A program made the position numbers and the translations under genes. Below, piece by piece: positions 31,088 to 39,002 of a stretch of DNA of 54,514 bases. How positions within the stretch are numbered: the stretch's first letter is position 1; each line of letters begins with the position of its first letter. Source of the stretch: Lentzea cavernae (GTDB taxonomy: Bacteria > Actinomycetota > Actinomycetes > Mycobacteriales > Pseudonocardiaceae); the NCBI RefSeq assembly GCF_014653695.1, contig NZ_BNAR01000032.1, positions 1-54,514 on the forward strand, written 5' to 3'. The notes beneath the pieces are model-generated. The model was not told where the DNA came from. It did not search any database and saw nothing but the letters and a program-made list of their open reading frames with translations.

Positions 31088-31735
31088 TCAGGAGGGTGGA
31101 GGCAGTGGCGCGTCGCCGATCACGTCGCGCGACACCTGGGCGTGGGCGAGCCGCCGCACCGCCTTCAGCACGGTGTCGCCGATGAGGGTGCCGACGACCA
31201 TCGCCTCGATCACGTCGTCACGTGAGCCGCGCCGGGCGATGTAGTCGACATCGGCCTGAGCGATGATCTTCAGCCCCTCCAGGTAGGGGTCGAGCAGATC
31301 GCGGAAGTGGTCGTGACCGATCGAGCGGGCCACCGACAACGCGGCGGCGAGCATGTGGGTCACGTTGCTCTCGGTGACGTCGACGCACTCGGTCTCGCCC
31401 TGCCGTTCGAAGAAGCCCTGGACGTCCTCGATCGCGAGCGGGTCGAGCTCGACCGAGCTCGGCTGGCTGATCGCCTCCTGCACGGCGCCGAGCTTGCTGT
31501 GCAGCGACTCGTCGCGGGTGTCGATGGCGGCGAGGACCTCGCGCACCGACGCGATCGACAGGCCTCCGACGTCCACCAGGGCGCGGACGAGCCGCAGCCT
31601 GCGCACGTGCTCGTCGTCGTAATGGGCCTGGTTGGGGCTGGTCAGCACGCCGGCGGGCAGCAGTCCCTCGCGCAGGTAGTACTTGATCGTCGGCACCGGA
31701 ACGCCGCTTCTCTTCGAAAGCTCGCCAACACGCAT
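31088..31735 (-). CDS. MerR-family regulator
   Basis: Protein of 215 aa. The N-terminal winged helix is canonical: MRVGELSKRSGVPVPTIKYY then LREGLLPAG and HVRRLRLVRALVDVGGLSIA, followed by a coiled dimerisation helix and a ~120-residue helical C-terminal domain of unknown ligand specificity (QGFFERQGETECVDVTESNV...). It is divergent from the membrane-protein pair at 31795, which it probably controls from the spacer between them. No Cys cluster for metal sensing is apparent. Confidence 0.9.
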   Translation of the reverse strand: MRVGELSKRSGVPVPTIKYYLREGLLPAGVLTSPNQAHYDDEHVRRLRLVRALVDVGGLSIASVREVLAAIDTRDESLHSKLGAVQEAISQPSSVELDPLAIEDVQGFFERQGETECVDVTESNVTHMLAAALSVARSIGHDHFRDLLDPYLEGLKIIAQADVDYIARRGSRDDVIEAMVVGTLIGDTVLKAVRRLAHAQVSRDVIGDAPLPPPS

Positions 31736-31753
31736 ATGGATAGTGTAACTTCC

Positions 31754-31777
31754 GGATAGTAGAGAGTGCCGCTATCC
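31754..31777. promoter_or_regulatory. GGATAG-N12-CTATCC inverted repeat, MerR operator candidate
   Basis: Arms at 31754-31759 and 31772-31777, with a further GGATAG at 31738-31743 overlapping the MerR start. MerR proteins bind such dyads inside stretched promoter spacers; the site lies 18 bp upstream of the ATG at 31795. Confidence 0.5.
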
Positions 31778-31794
31778 ATTCAGGGGGTATAGAG

Positions 31795-32676
31795 ATGCTT
31801 CGCACCTGGCATCGACCGTTAGTCGTGTTCGGCGGGCTCATGGTCGTCCTGATCCCGATCGCGCTCGTGGGGCTGCTGGTCGACGACAGGACGGTCGTCA
31901 ACTCGCCGATCTGGTTCAAGCCGCTCAAGTTCGCCGTGTCGCTCGCGATCTACTCGTTCACGCTGGCGTGGCTGCTGACGTACCTCAAGAAGTTCCAGCG
32001 CGTCGGGTGGTGGGCGGGCACCGTCCTGACGGTGGCCGGGACGCTCGAGATGATCGTGATCATCGGCCAGGTGATCCGCGGCCGGCGCAGCCACTTCAAC
32101 TTCGAGACGCCGCTCGACACGGCCCTGTTCTCGATCATGGGTTCCACGATCGTGGTGCTGTGGGTGACGCACGCGATCGTCGCGATCCTGTTGTGGCGCA
32201 CGAAGTTCGAGAGCGACGCGCTCTCCTGGTCGATCCGGCTCGGGCTCGTGATCTCGTTCCTGGGTCTCGGCGTCGGGTTCCTGATGACGAGCCCGAAGCC
32301 CGGTCAGGCCCTCGACGGCGACACCCTCGGCTCGCACACGATCGGCGCGGCCGACGGCGGGGCGTACATGGCGCTCACCGGGTGGAGCACCGAGCACGGC
32401 GACCTGCGCGTCGGGCACTTCGTGGGCATGCACGCACTGCAGGTGCTGCCCGCCCTGATCGCACTGCTCGGCCGCCGCGCCAACACGAAGCTCGCCTGGG
32501 TGCTCAGCGGGTCCTTCCTGGGGATCTTCCTGCTCGTGACCTGGCAGGCGTTGCGCGGCCAGTCCCTGATCCAGCCCGACGGCACGACGTTGCTCGCGCT
32601 CGCCGGGATCGTCGTCGCGACCACACTCGGTGTGGTGTGGGCGCGTGAACCGCAGAAGGAGCTCGTAGCAGCATGA
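31795..32676 (+). CDS. Polytopic membrane protein of unknown function
   Basis: Protein of 293 aa with about eight hydrophobic helices (for example PLVVFGGLMVVLIPIALVGL, WWAGTVLTVAGTLEMIVIIG, TIVVLWVTHAIVAILLW, LGLVISFLGLGVGFLM, LALAGIVVATTLGVVWA) and short loops. There is a conspicuous polar stretch GSHTIGAADGGAYMALTGWS and HFVGMHALQVLPALIALLGR with His residues that could bind a ligand or heme (speculative). SD AGGGGG at 31782-31787. ATGA overlap with the next gene; probably controlled by the divergent MerR protein. Family not recognised. Confidence 0.8.
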   Translation: MLRTWHRPLVVFGGLMVVLIPIALVGLLVDDRTVVNSPIWFKPLKFAVSLAIYSFTLAWLLTYLKKFQRVGWWAGTVLTVAGTLEMIVIIGQVIRGRRSHFNFETPLDTALFSIMGSTIVVLWVTHAIVAILLWRTKFESDALSWSIRLGLVISFLGLGVGFLMTSPKPGQALDGDTLGSHTIGAADGGAYMALTGWSTEHGDLRVGHFVGMHALQVLPALIALLGRRANTKLAWVLSGSFLGIFLLVTWQALRGQSLIQPDGTTLLALAGIVVATTLGVVWAREPQKELVAA

Positions 32677-33122
32677 CCGCGACCCTGTTCGACCTGACGT
32701 TCCTGGTGGCCGCGCCGTTCTGGGCGCTCATGATCCTCGCGCCGAAGTGGTCGTGGACGAAGCGGATCGCCGAGTCGTACCTGATCGTCCTGCCACCGGC
32801 GTTGATCTACGTCGTGTTGCTGGTCCCGGAGCTGTTCGTGGTGCTGCCGCTGGTCACCCGGCCCGAGATCGGCCCGCTGGCGGAGTACCTGGCCACGCCC
32901 GCCGGCACGGCGCTGGTGTGGGCGCACATGCTCGCGTGGGACCTGTTCGTCGGGCGCTGGATGTACCTCGAGGGTCGCCGGCTCGACGTCCACCCGCTGG
33001 TCATGGCACCCGTTCTGGTGATCACGATCCTGCTCGCGCCGGTCGGGTTGCCGCTGTTCCTGATCATCCGCAAAGTGTGTGACCGAACGAACACGGGTAC
33101 CGCTGTGGTTACTCACCAGTAA
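32673..33122 (+). CDS. ABA4-like (DUF4281) membrane protein
   Basis: Protein of 149 aa with four transmembrane helices. The features WALMILAPKWSWTKRI, WAHMLAWDLFVGRWMYLEGR and PLVMAPVLVITILLAPVGLP match the ABA4-like/DUF4281 family. In plants ABA4 is needed for neoxanthin formation; the bacterial role is unknown. It is coupled by ATGA to the preceding membrane protein. Its stop codon lies within the operator-like palindrome ahead of the fad genes. Confidence 0.8.
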   Translation: MTATLFDLTFLVAAPFWALMILAPKWSWTKRIAESYLIVLPPALIYVVLLVPELFVVLPLVTRPEIGPLAEYLATPAGTALVWAHMLAWDLFVGRWMYLEGRRLDVHPLVMAPVLVITILLAPVGLPLFLIIRKVCDRTNTGTAVVTHQ

Positions 33123-33153
33123 CTAGGGTTAGAGTTGGCGTTACCGACCGGTA
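33108..33153. promoter_or_regulatory. Two operator-like dyads upstream of fadA-fadB
   Basis: GTTACT-CACC-AGTAAC at 33108-33123 (perfect 6-bp arms) and TACC-GACC-GGTA at 33142-33153 share the form TAC-Y-NACC-R-GTA. Tandem dyads 60-100 bp before a beta-oxidation operon fit TetR-type fatty-acid regulators. The 12-mer TACTCACCAGTA also occurs at 42681. Confidence 0.5.
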
Positions 33154-33213
33154 GGGATGTCGCGCGGCCCTACCGGAGTGGACAGAGTTGTCACCACAAG
33201 TGGAGGAGACGCC

Positions 33214-34428
33214 GTGGCCGCACCAGCAGCGCCGGCACGCGTTCGGAACGTGGTCTTCGTCGACGGCGTCCGCACGCCGTTCGGCAAGGCCGGCCCCAAG
33301 GGGATTTTCGCCGAGACCCGTGCAGACGACCTCATCGTGAAGGTCATCCGTGAGCTGCTGCGCAGGCATCCCGAGCTGCCCCCGGAGCGGGTCGACGAGG
33401 TCGCCATCGCCGCGACCACGCAGATCGGCGACCAAGGCCTCACGCTCGGCCGCACCGCGGCTCTGCTCGCGGGCCTGCCGAAGTCGGTCCCCGGTTACTC
33501 GATCGACCGCATGTGCGCGGGCGCGATGACCGCCGTGACCACGGCGGCGAGCGGCATCGCGTTCGGCGCGTACGACATCGCCATCGCGGGCGGCGTCGAG
33601 CACATGGGCCGCCACCCGATGGGCGAGGGCGTCGACCCGAACCCGCGCTTCCTGTCGGACCGGATCGTCGACACCAGCGCGCTCGTGATGGGCCAGACCG
33701 CGGAGAACCTGCACGACCGGTTCCCGCACATCACCAAGGACCGCACGGACGCCTACGCGGCCGCCTCGCAGGCCAAGTACGCCGACGCGCTCAAGAACGG
33801 CAAGATCGGGCCGGAGCTCGTGCCCGTCGCGACCCGTTCCGCGGAGAAGGGCTGGGGCCTCGCGACGGCCGACGAGCCGCCGCGTCCGGGCACCACGGTC
33901 GAGGACCTCGGCAAGCTCAAGACGCCGTTCCGCCCGCACGGCCGGATCACCGCGGGCAACGCGGCCGGTCTGAACGACGGCGCGACCGGCTGCATCCTCG
34001 CCGAGGAGGAGACCGCGCGCGAGCTCGGCCTCCCCGTCGGCATGCGGATGGTCGGCTACTCGTTCCTGGGCGTCGAGCCCGAGGTCATGGGCATCGGCCC
34101 GGTTCCCGCCACGGAGAAGGCTCTCCAGCGCGCCGGTCTGTCCATCGAGGACATCGGCCTGTTCGAGGTGAACGAGGCGTTCGCGATCCAGGTGCTCGCG
34201 TTCCTCGACCACTTCGGCATCTCCGACGACGACCCCCGCGTGAACCAGTGGGGCGGCGCGATCGCGACCGGCCACCCGCTGGCCTCGTCCGGCGTCCGCC
34301 TCATGACGCAGCTCTCGCGTCAGTTCGCCGAGCGTCCGGACGTCCGTTACGGCCTCACCACCATGTGCATCGGCATCGGCATGGGTGGAACGGTCATCTG
34401 GGAGAACCCGAACTGGAGTGGCAAGTGA
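33214..34428 (+). CDS. fadA: Acetyl-CoA acyltransferase (3-ketoacyl-CoA thiolase)
   Basis: Protein of 404 aa from GTG 33214 with GGAGGAG at 33202-33208. The nucleophilic Cys is C101 (DRMCAGAM); NEAFA, the GHPL His (H354, ATGHPLASSG) and the second catalytic Cys C385 (TMCIGIGMGG) are all in place. Cleaves 3-ketoacyl-CoA to acetyl-CoA and a shortened acyl-CoA, the last step of beta-oxidation. Its stop overlaps the start of the FadB-like gene (GTGA), forming a two-gene fatty-oxidation complex. Confidence 0.95.
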   Translation: MAAPAAPARVRNVVFVDGVRTPFGKAGPKGIFAETRADDLIVKVIRELLRRHPELPPERVDEVAIAATTQIGDQGLTLGRTAALLAGLPKSVPGYSIDRMCAGAMTAVTTAASGIAFGAYDIAIAGGVEHMGRHPMGEGVDPNPRFLSDRIVDTSALVMGQTAENLHDRFPHITKDRTDAYAAASQAKYADALKNGKIGPELVPVATRSAEKGWGLATADEPPRPGTTVEDLGKLKTPFRPHGRITAGNAAGLNDGATGCILAEEETARELGLPVGMRMVGYSFLGVEPEVMGIGPVPATEKALQRAGLSIEDIGLFEVNEAFAIQVLAFLDHFGISDDDPRVNQWGGAIATGHPLASSGVRLMTQLSRQFAERPDVRYGLTTMCIGIGMGGTVIWENPNWSGK

Positions 34429-36533
34429 CCATCACCGCTGAGGAAGCAAAGGCGATCTTCCCCGACGAGGTCGTCACCGTTGCCAAGACCCGGCTGATCT
34501 CCGTGCCGGGCCTGGACAAGCCGGTCGCGTTCATCACGATCGACAACGGCCTGGACCACACGCGTCCGTCGACGTTCGGCCCGCAGTCGCTGGTGTCCCT
34601 GGGCGCCGCGTTCGACGAGGCCTACGCGGCGGGTCCGGCGGCCATCGCCGTCACCGGCAAGCCGTTCATCTTCGCGGTGGGCGCCGACCTGACCGCCGTC
34701 GAGCAGGCCACGGACCGCTCGCAGGGCGTCACGATCGGCAAGCTCGGCCACGACGTCTTCAAGAAGTTCACCGACTCGGACATCCCGACCTTCGCCTTCG
34801 TCAACGGCGCGGTCATGGGCGGCGGGCTCGAGCTCGCGCTGTCGTGCCACTACCGCACGCTGGCGTCGAACGCGGCCGCGATCGCGCTGCCCGAGGTGTT
34901 CCTGGGCCTGTTCCCGGGCTGGGGCGGCACGCAGCTGCTGCCGAACCTGATCGGCGCCAACGACGCCGTGACGGTGATCTTCGAGAACGCGTTGAACCAG
35001 AACAAGATGCTCAAGCCGAAGGACGCTCTCGGCCTCGGCATCGCGGACGTGCTGTTCGACTCCGCCGACTACCTGGAGCAGTCGCTGCTGTGGCTGTCCG
35101 GTGTCGTGCGCGGCGAGATCTCCGTGCCCCGCAAGGAGATCGACCGCGGTGACGCGTGGGACGCGGCCGTCGCGCGGGCCAAGGGCATCGTGCACGGCAA
35201 GACCAAGGGCGCGGCGCCGGGCGCGCAGAAGGCCCTGGAGCTGCTGGAGCTGGCGCGCGAGAACGACCTGGAGAAGGGCTACGCCGCCGAGACCGAGGGC
35301 CTCGCGGACCTCGTCATGAGCGACGAGCTGCGCGCGGGCCTGTACTCGTTCAACCTGGTGCAGAAGCGCGCGAAGCGGCCAGCGGGTGCTCCCGACAAGT
35401 CGTTGGCGCGCAAGGTCACCAAGGTCGGTGTCGTCGGCGCGGGCCTGATGGCCTCGCAGATGGCGCTGCTGTTCATCCGCCGCCTGCACGTGCCGGTCGT
35501 GCTGACCGACATCGACCAGGCGCGCGTGGACAAGGGCGTCGGCTACGTCCACAGCGAGATCGACAAGCTCGCGGGCAAGAAGCGGATCTCGCCGGACGAG
35601 GCGAACCGCCTCAAGGCGCTCGTGTCGGGCTCGCTCGACAAGTCCGCGTTCTCCGACGCCGACTTCGTGATCGAGGCCGTGTTCGAGGACCTGGCCGTCA
35701 AGCAGCAGGTGTTCGCCGAGGTCGAGGAGCACGTCTCGCCCGAGGCGATCCTGGCCACGAACACGTCGTCGCTGTCCATCACGGACATGGCGTCGAAGCT
35801 CAAGCACCCCGAGCGGGTCGTGGGCTTCCACTTCTTCAACCCGGTCGCGGTCATGCCGCTGCTGGAGATCGTGCGCGCCGAGCAGACCGACGACGCCACG
35901 CTCGCCACGGCGTTCTCGATCGGCAAGCAGCTCAAGAAGTCCTCGGTGCTCGTGAAGGACGCGCCCGCGTTCGTCGTGAACCGCCTGCTGACCCGCTTCA
36001 TGGGCGAGGTCATCAAGTCGGTCGACGAGGGCACGTCGTTCGAGGTCGCCGACAAGGCCACCGAGCCGCTGGGCCTGCCGATGTCCCCGATGATCCTGCT
36101 GCAGCTGGTCGGTTCCGCCGTCGCGCTGCACGTGTCGGAGACGATGCACGGCGCGTTCCCGGACCGCTTCTCGGTGTCGGAGAACATGAAGAAGTTCGTC
36201 GCCGCCGGCAAGGGCGCGGTCTGGCAGTGGGACTCCACCGGCAAGCAGACCGTCGACCCCGAGGTCCAGGCGCTGTGGGAGTTCGGCTCCTCACCGCTGA
36301 CGGGCGACGAGGTCAAGTCGCGCGCGCTCGAGGCGCTCGCCGAGGAGATCCGGATCATGCTCGACGAGGGCGTGGTCGCGGAGGCGCAGGACATCGACCT
36401 GTGCATGCTCCTGGGCGCCGGGTGGCCGTTCTGGCTGGGCGGCATCACGCCGTACCTGGACCGCACCGGCATCTCGGAGAAGGTCACCGGCAAGCGGTTC
36501 CTGGCGCCCGGCGTGGCGTCCGTGCCTGCCTAG
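34425..36533 (+). CDS. fadB: Fatty-acid oxidation multifunctional protein (ECH / 3-hydroxyacyl-CoA DH)
   Basis: Protein of 702 aa. N-terminal enoyl-CoA hydratase domain with oxyanion and catalytic elements GADLTAV, E136 (GGGLELALSCH) and E157 (LPEVFLGLFPGWGGTQ). The NAD-binding 3-hydroxyacyl-CoA dehydrogenase domain starts near residue 335 (VGVVGAGLMASQMA), with catalytic H469 (VVGFHFFNPV) and FVVNRLLTRFMGE, followed by the C-terminal helical domain. It carries out the two middle steps of beta-oxidation and partners FadA encoded just upstream. Ends at a strong terminator. Confidence 0.95.
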   Translation: MTITAEEAKAIFPDEVVTVAKTRLISVPGLDKPVAFITIDNGLDHTRPSTFGPQSLVSLGAAFDEAYAAGPAAIAVTGKPFIFAVGADLTAVEQATDRSQGVTIGKLGHDVFKKFTDSDIPTFAFVNGAVMGGGLELALSCHYRTLASNAAAIALPEVFLGLFPGWGGTQLLPNLIGANDAVTVIFENALNQNKMLKPKDALGLGIADVLFDSADYLEQSLLWLSGVVRGEISVPRKEIDRGDAWDAAVARAKGIVHGKTKGAAPGAQKALELLELARENDLEKGYAAETEGLADLVMSDELRAGLYSFNLVQKRAKRPAGAPDKSLARKVTKVGVVGAGLMASQMALLFIRRLHVPVVLTDIDQARVDKGVGYVHSEIDKLAGKKRISPDEANRLKALVSGSLDKSAFSDADFVIEAVFEDLAVKQQVFAEVEEHVSPEAILATNTSSLSITDMASKLKHPERVVGFHFFNPVAVMPLLEIVRAEQTDDATLATAFSIGKQLKKSSVLVKDAPAFVVNRLLTRFMGEVIKSVDEGTSFEVADKATEPLGLPMSPMILLQLVGSAVALHVSETMHGAFPDRFSVSENMKKFVAAGKGAVWQWDSTGKQTVDPEVQALWEFGSSPLTGDEVKSRALEALAEEIRIMLDEGVVAEAQDIDLCMLLGAGWPFWLGGITPYLDRTGISEKVTGKRFLAPGVASVPA

Positions 36534-36546
36534 TGCGTGTGCGAAC

Positions 36547-36580
36547 GAAGCCCCGGCTCTCTCGACGGAGCCGGGGCTTC
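36547..36580. terminator. Bidirectional terminator after fadB
   Basis: GAAGCCCCGGCTC (36547-36559) pairs with its exact complement at 36568-36580, a 13-bp stem with an 8-nt loop, 14 bp after the fadB stop. The right arm reaches the stop codon of the convergent minus-strand gene, so it can end both transcripts. Confidence 0.75.
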
Positions 36581-36896
36581 ACTCCGTTTCGGGCTGGTAC
36601 TGCTCCGCGCTGCCGTCCTCGCGGATGAAGTACGCGTCGATGTTCGTGGCGCGCAACGTCACCTCGGACCCGGCCACCAGGTCGCGGTAGCGGGTCAGGT
36701 CCGGCAGCCCGATCGCGACGGTGTCGAACGGGTGGGTCTGGCGCAGCATCAACGACCTGCGCAGCGCCTCGCCGAACGCCCACCGGGGCGACCCGTCGTC
36801 TTCGGGCACTTCGACCAGCGCGTCTTCGAGGTGGCGTTCGAGCGCGGCTCGCACGTGGTCCGCCGTGCCCCACGCCGCGATGTCCGTGACAGTCAT
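36579..36896 (-). CDS. Hypothetical protein
   Basis: Protein of 105 aa from ATG 36896, soluble and acidic (MTVTDIAAWGTADHVRAALE... TRYRDLVAGSEVTLRATNID... FIREDGSAEQYQPETE). No motif, membrane segment or family recognised. Third-position GC is high, as in neighbouring genes, and it sits between its own upstream gap and a terminator, which supports a real gene. The gap on its upstream side (36897-37001) holds a palindrome. Confidence 0.7.
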   Translation of the reverse strand: MTVTDIAAWGTADHVRAALERHLEDALVEVPEDDGSPRWAFGEALRRSLMLRQTHPFDTVAIGLPDLTRYRDLVAGSEVTLRATNIDAYFIREDGSAEQYQPETE

Positions 36897-36977
36897 GTGT
36901 CACGTATCGGGATGAATGGCGGGATCATTAGCACTTCGGATGTTTCGATCAGGTCATGTTTCCCGGCGTGGAACCGT

Positions 36978-36989
36978 CCGTACGTACGG
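36978..36989. promoter_or_regulatory. CCGTACGTACGG palindrome
   Basis: Perfect 12-bp palindrome in the 105-bp gap between the DUF2199 gene stop and the start of the minus-strand hypothetical gene. It may be an operator for the latter. Nothing else is recognisable in this gap. Confidence 0.3.
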
Positions 36990-37001
36990 TTTTCTGCGGC
37001 C

Positions 37002-37505
37002 TCACCGGTGGAACGCGATCTCCGCGAACTCCTGCACGCGCGCCATCGTGATGCCCTCGCGCTGCTCCACGGCGAGCGGGTGCCCGGTGGGTTCGAGCTC
37101 GATCAACGGGCGCACGCCGATCTCCTGCGTGTGCAGGTTGGTCTTGAGGTTGAGCGTCGTCGGCTCGTAGCCCGGCAGGACCGTCGACAGCCAGCCGAAG
37201 TACGGCGGCTCCTGCACGCGCGCCGGGTTCTCGAAGACCTCGGCCATGCGGGAGAAGTTCGCCGGCGAGAGCGACACCCACACGCCCCACTCGAGGTCCT
37301 CTTCGGCGTCACGCACCGGCAGGACGATGCGACCGCGCACGAAGAAGTGCTCGTTCTCGATCACGCACTGCTCGCCGCCGAGGAAGCTGCCCGGCTTGCC
37401 GGCGACCTCCGGAGACCAGTAGACCGGTTCCGGCATCGAGTACGCGAACGGCAGGCTGTCGTGCACCTGACCGCAGCACGAGCAGGTGAACCCCAGAGAA
37501 ATCAT
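37002..37505 (-). CDS. DUF2199 domain protein
   Basis: Protein of 167 aa from ATG 37505. It opens with a zinc-ribbon-like pair (FTCSCCGQVHDSLPFAY), followed by PEPVYWSPEVAG, a second part ENEHFFVRGRIVLPV, EEDLEWGVWVSLS and the closing HPLAVEQREGITMARVQEFA. This fits DUF2199, a family of unknown function. Soluble, no signal. An in-frame start further upstream would add 15 residues (MCRSIRPERPPRLRA), which are less gene-like. Confidence 0.8.
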   Translation of the reverse strand: MISLGFTCSCCGQVHDSLPFAYSMPEPVYWSPEVAGKPGSFLGGEQCVIENEHFFVRGRIVLPVRDAEEDLEWGVWVSLSPANFSRMAEVFENPARVQEPPYFGWLSTVLPGYEPTTLNLKTNLHTQEIGVRPLIELEPTGHPLAVEQREGITMARVQEFAEIAFHR

Positions 37506-37527
37506 GGCGCGCAGCCTAGGGGGTCGC

Positions 37528-37935
37528 TCAGGCCTGATGGATCGGCACAACCTCCACGAGCCGGCCGACGTCCTTGAAGTCCTTGACGTTCATCGTCAGC
37601 ACCGGCAGGCCCGCGACCGCCGCCGTCGCCGCGATCTGCAGGTCCATCCGCCGCGGCCGGGGCGAACGGCCCGCGCGCCGCACCAGTGACGCCATCTGCC
37701 CGTAGACCTTGGCCTCCTCGAGGCCGAACGGCAGCACCTCGAACGTCTGCAGCGCCGCGTAGTACCGCTCCGTGCGCGCGAACCGCTCGACCGGGTCGTC
37801 GGTGTCGAGCCCGAACGCGAGCTCCGCGATCGTGACGGCACTCAGAAATGGCTGGGCGTTCAGGTACTCGCCCAGGTTCGCCCGCTCGAGCCTGATCAGC
37901 ACACAGGTGTCGAGCAGACAGCTCAGCTCTGCCAC
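37528..37935 (-). CDS. PIN-domain toxin (VapC-like RNase)
   Basis: Protein of 135 aa from GTG 37935. The acidic active-site residues of PIN domains are visible: LLDTCVLIRLE (first Asp), TIAELAFGLDT (Glu), DLQIAATAAVAGLPVLTMN-VKDF (later Asp pair). VapC toxins cleave tRNA or rRNA. The gene overlaps its antitoxin by 13 bp and lies downstream of it, the usual type II order. Confidence 0.9.
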   Translation of the reverse strand: MAELSCLLDTCVLIRLERANLGEYLNAQPFLSAVTIAELAFGLDTDDPVERFARTERYYAALQTFEVLPFGLEEAKVYGQMASLVRRAGRSPRPRRMDLQIAATAAVAGLPVLTMNVKDFKDVGRLVEVVPIHQA

Positions 37936-38210
37936 GGGTCGTCCAGCGGGTCGTCCGCGCCGAACACCTCGTCGGCGGCGCGCCGGTCGGCCTCCCAGCG
38001 CTCCGCGTCGACCGGCGGCAGGGTGCCGAGGAGCACCTGCACGTCCCCGAGCGGCGGACGGCTCACGGCTTCCTCCCGGTACGGCGAGAGCTGGGCGACG
38101 GGCTTGTTGTTGCGGGTGACGACGAAGCTCTCACCCGCCTCGACGCGCCGCATGATCTCCGCGTTGTCGTTGCGGAGCTCACGCTGGCCGATGGCTTTGA
38201 GCTGCTGCAT
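37923..38210 (-). CDS. Phd/YefM-family antitoxin
   Basis: Protein of 95 aa from ATG 38210. The N-terminal Phd/YefM fold reads IGQRELRNDNAEIMRRVEAG then ESFVVTRNNKPVAQLSPY, which binds the operator. The C-terminal acidic part (VDAERWEADRRAADEVFGA-DDPLDDPW) would wrap the toxin. It is predicted to neutralise the PIN toxin and to repress the pair. Confidence 0.9.
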   Translation of the reverse strand: MQQLKAIGQRELRNDNAEIMRRVEAGESFVVTRNNKPVAQLSPYREEAVSRPPLGDVQVLLGTLPPVDAERWEADRRAADEVFGADDPLDDPWQS

Positions 38211-38282
38211 GTCACCACCGTAGCGCAGTACGCCAAAAAGTGCTACAGAGTAGCTACAGGCTCTCCCGGTTATCCGGGACGC

Positions 38283-39002
38283 GTGATCAGGATCGGCACC
38301 TCGGGCTGGCGCTACCCGGAATGGCGCGACGGCTTCTACCGCGGCGTCCCGCAACGGCGGTGGCTCGGCCACCTCGCCGAGCACGTGGACACGGTCGAGA
38401 TCAACAGCTCCTTCTACCACCCGCAGCCGCGCACCAACTACCTCAAGTGGGTCGCGGAAACGCCGCCGGGCACCACGTTCTCCGTCAAGGGACCGAAGCT
38501 CGTCACGCACGTCAAACGCTTGCGCGACGCCGAGGAGCCGCTCAGGGCGTTCTTCGACTCGCTGGCGCTCGGCGCCAAGCAGGGCCCGGTCATCTGGCAG
38601 CTGCCGCCCAGCCTCCGGTTCGACCGGGCGGCCCTGCAGGACTTCCTCACGCTGCTCCCGTCCGGCAGGCACGCCCTGGAGCCGCGTCACGAGTCGTTCC
38701 GCACCGACGCCTACTTCGACCTGCTGCGCGCGCACAACGTCGCCCACGTCGTGTCGGACGCGCCCACGTTCCCGTGCATCGAGGCCGTCACCGCGGACTT
38801 CGCCTACGTCCGCCTGCACGGCCACGACGAGCTGTACATCAGCAACTACGACGACGAGCAGCTCGACGAGTGGGCGGACAAGATCCGCGGCTGGGACCGC
38901 GACACGTACGTCTACTTCGACAACACCATGCACGGCGCGGCTCCGTACAACGCACTGGCTCTAGCGCAACGCCTCGGCACGCCTATACGGTCACATATGT
39001 GA
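38283..39002 (+). CDS. DUF72 family protein 1
   Basis: Protein of 239 aa from GTG 38283. The DUF72 TIM-barrel hallmarks are present: IRIGTSGWRYPEWRDGFY, VEINSSFYHPQPRTNYLKW, FSVKGPKLVTHVKRL, GPVIWQLPPSLRFD, ALEPRHESF, YVRLHGHDELY and the closing YFDNTMHGAAPYNAL. Function is not established for the family. The stop overlaps the start of the GH5 gene. A second, longer paralogue lies at 41424 and the two flank the GH5 and NAT genes. Confidence 0.9.
   Translation: MIRIGTSGWRYPEWRDGFYRGVPQRRWLGHLAEHVDTVEINSSFYHPQPRTNYLKWVAETPPGTTFSVKGPKLVTHVKRLRDAEEPLRAFFDSLALGAKQGPVIWQLPPSLRFDRAALQDFLTLLPSGRHALEPRHESFRTDAYFDLLRAHNVAHVVSDAPTFPCIEAVTADFAYVRLHGHDELYISNYDDEQLDEWADKIRGWDRDTYVYFDNTMHGAAPYNALALAQRLGTPIRSHM

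Noticed and set aside
37528..38210. PIN/Phd pair as the novel system
   Set aside because: Gene order, overlap and motifs are those of ordinary type II toxin-antitoxin pairs.
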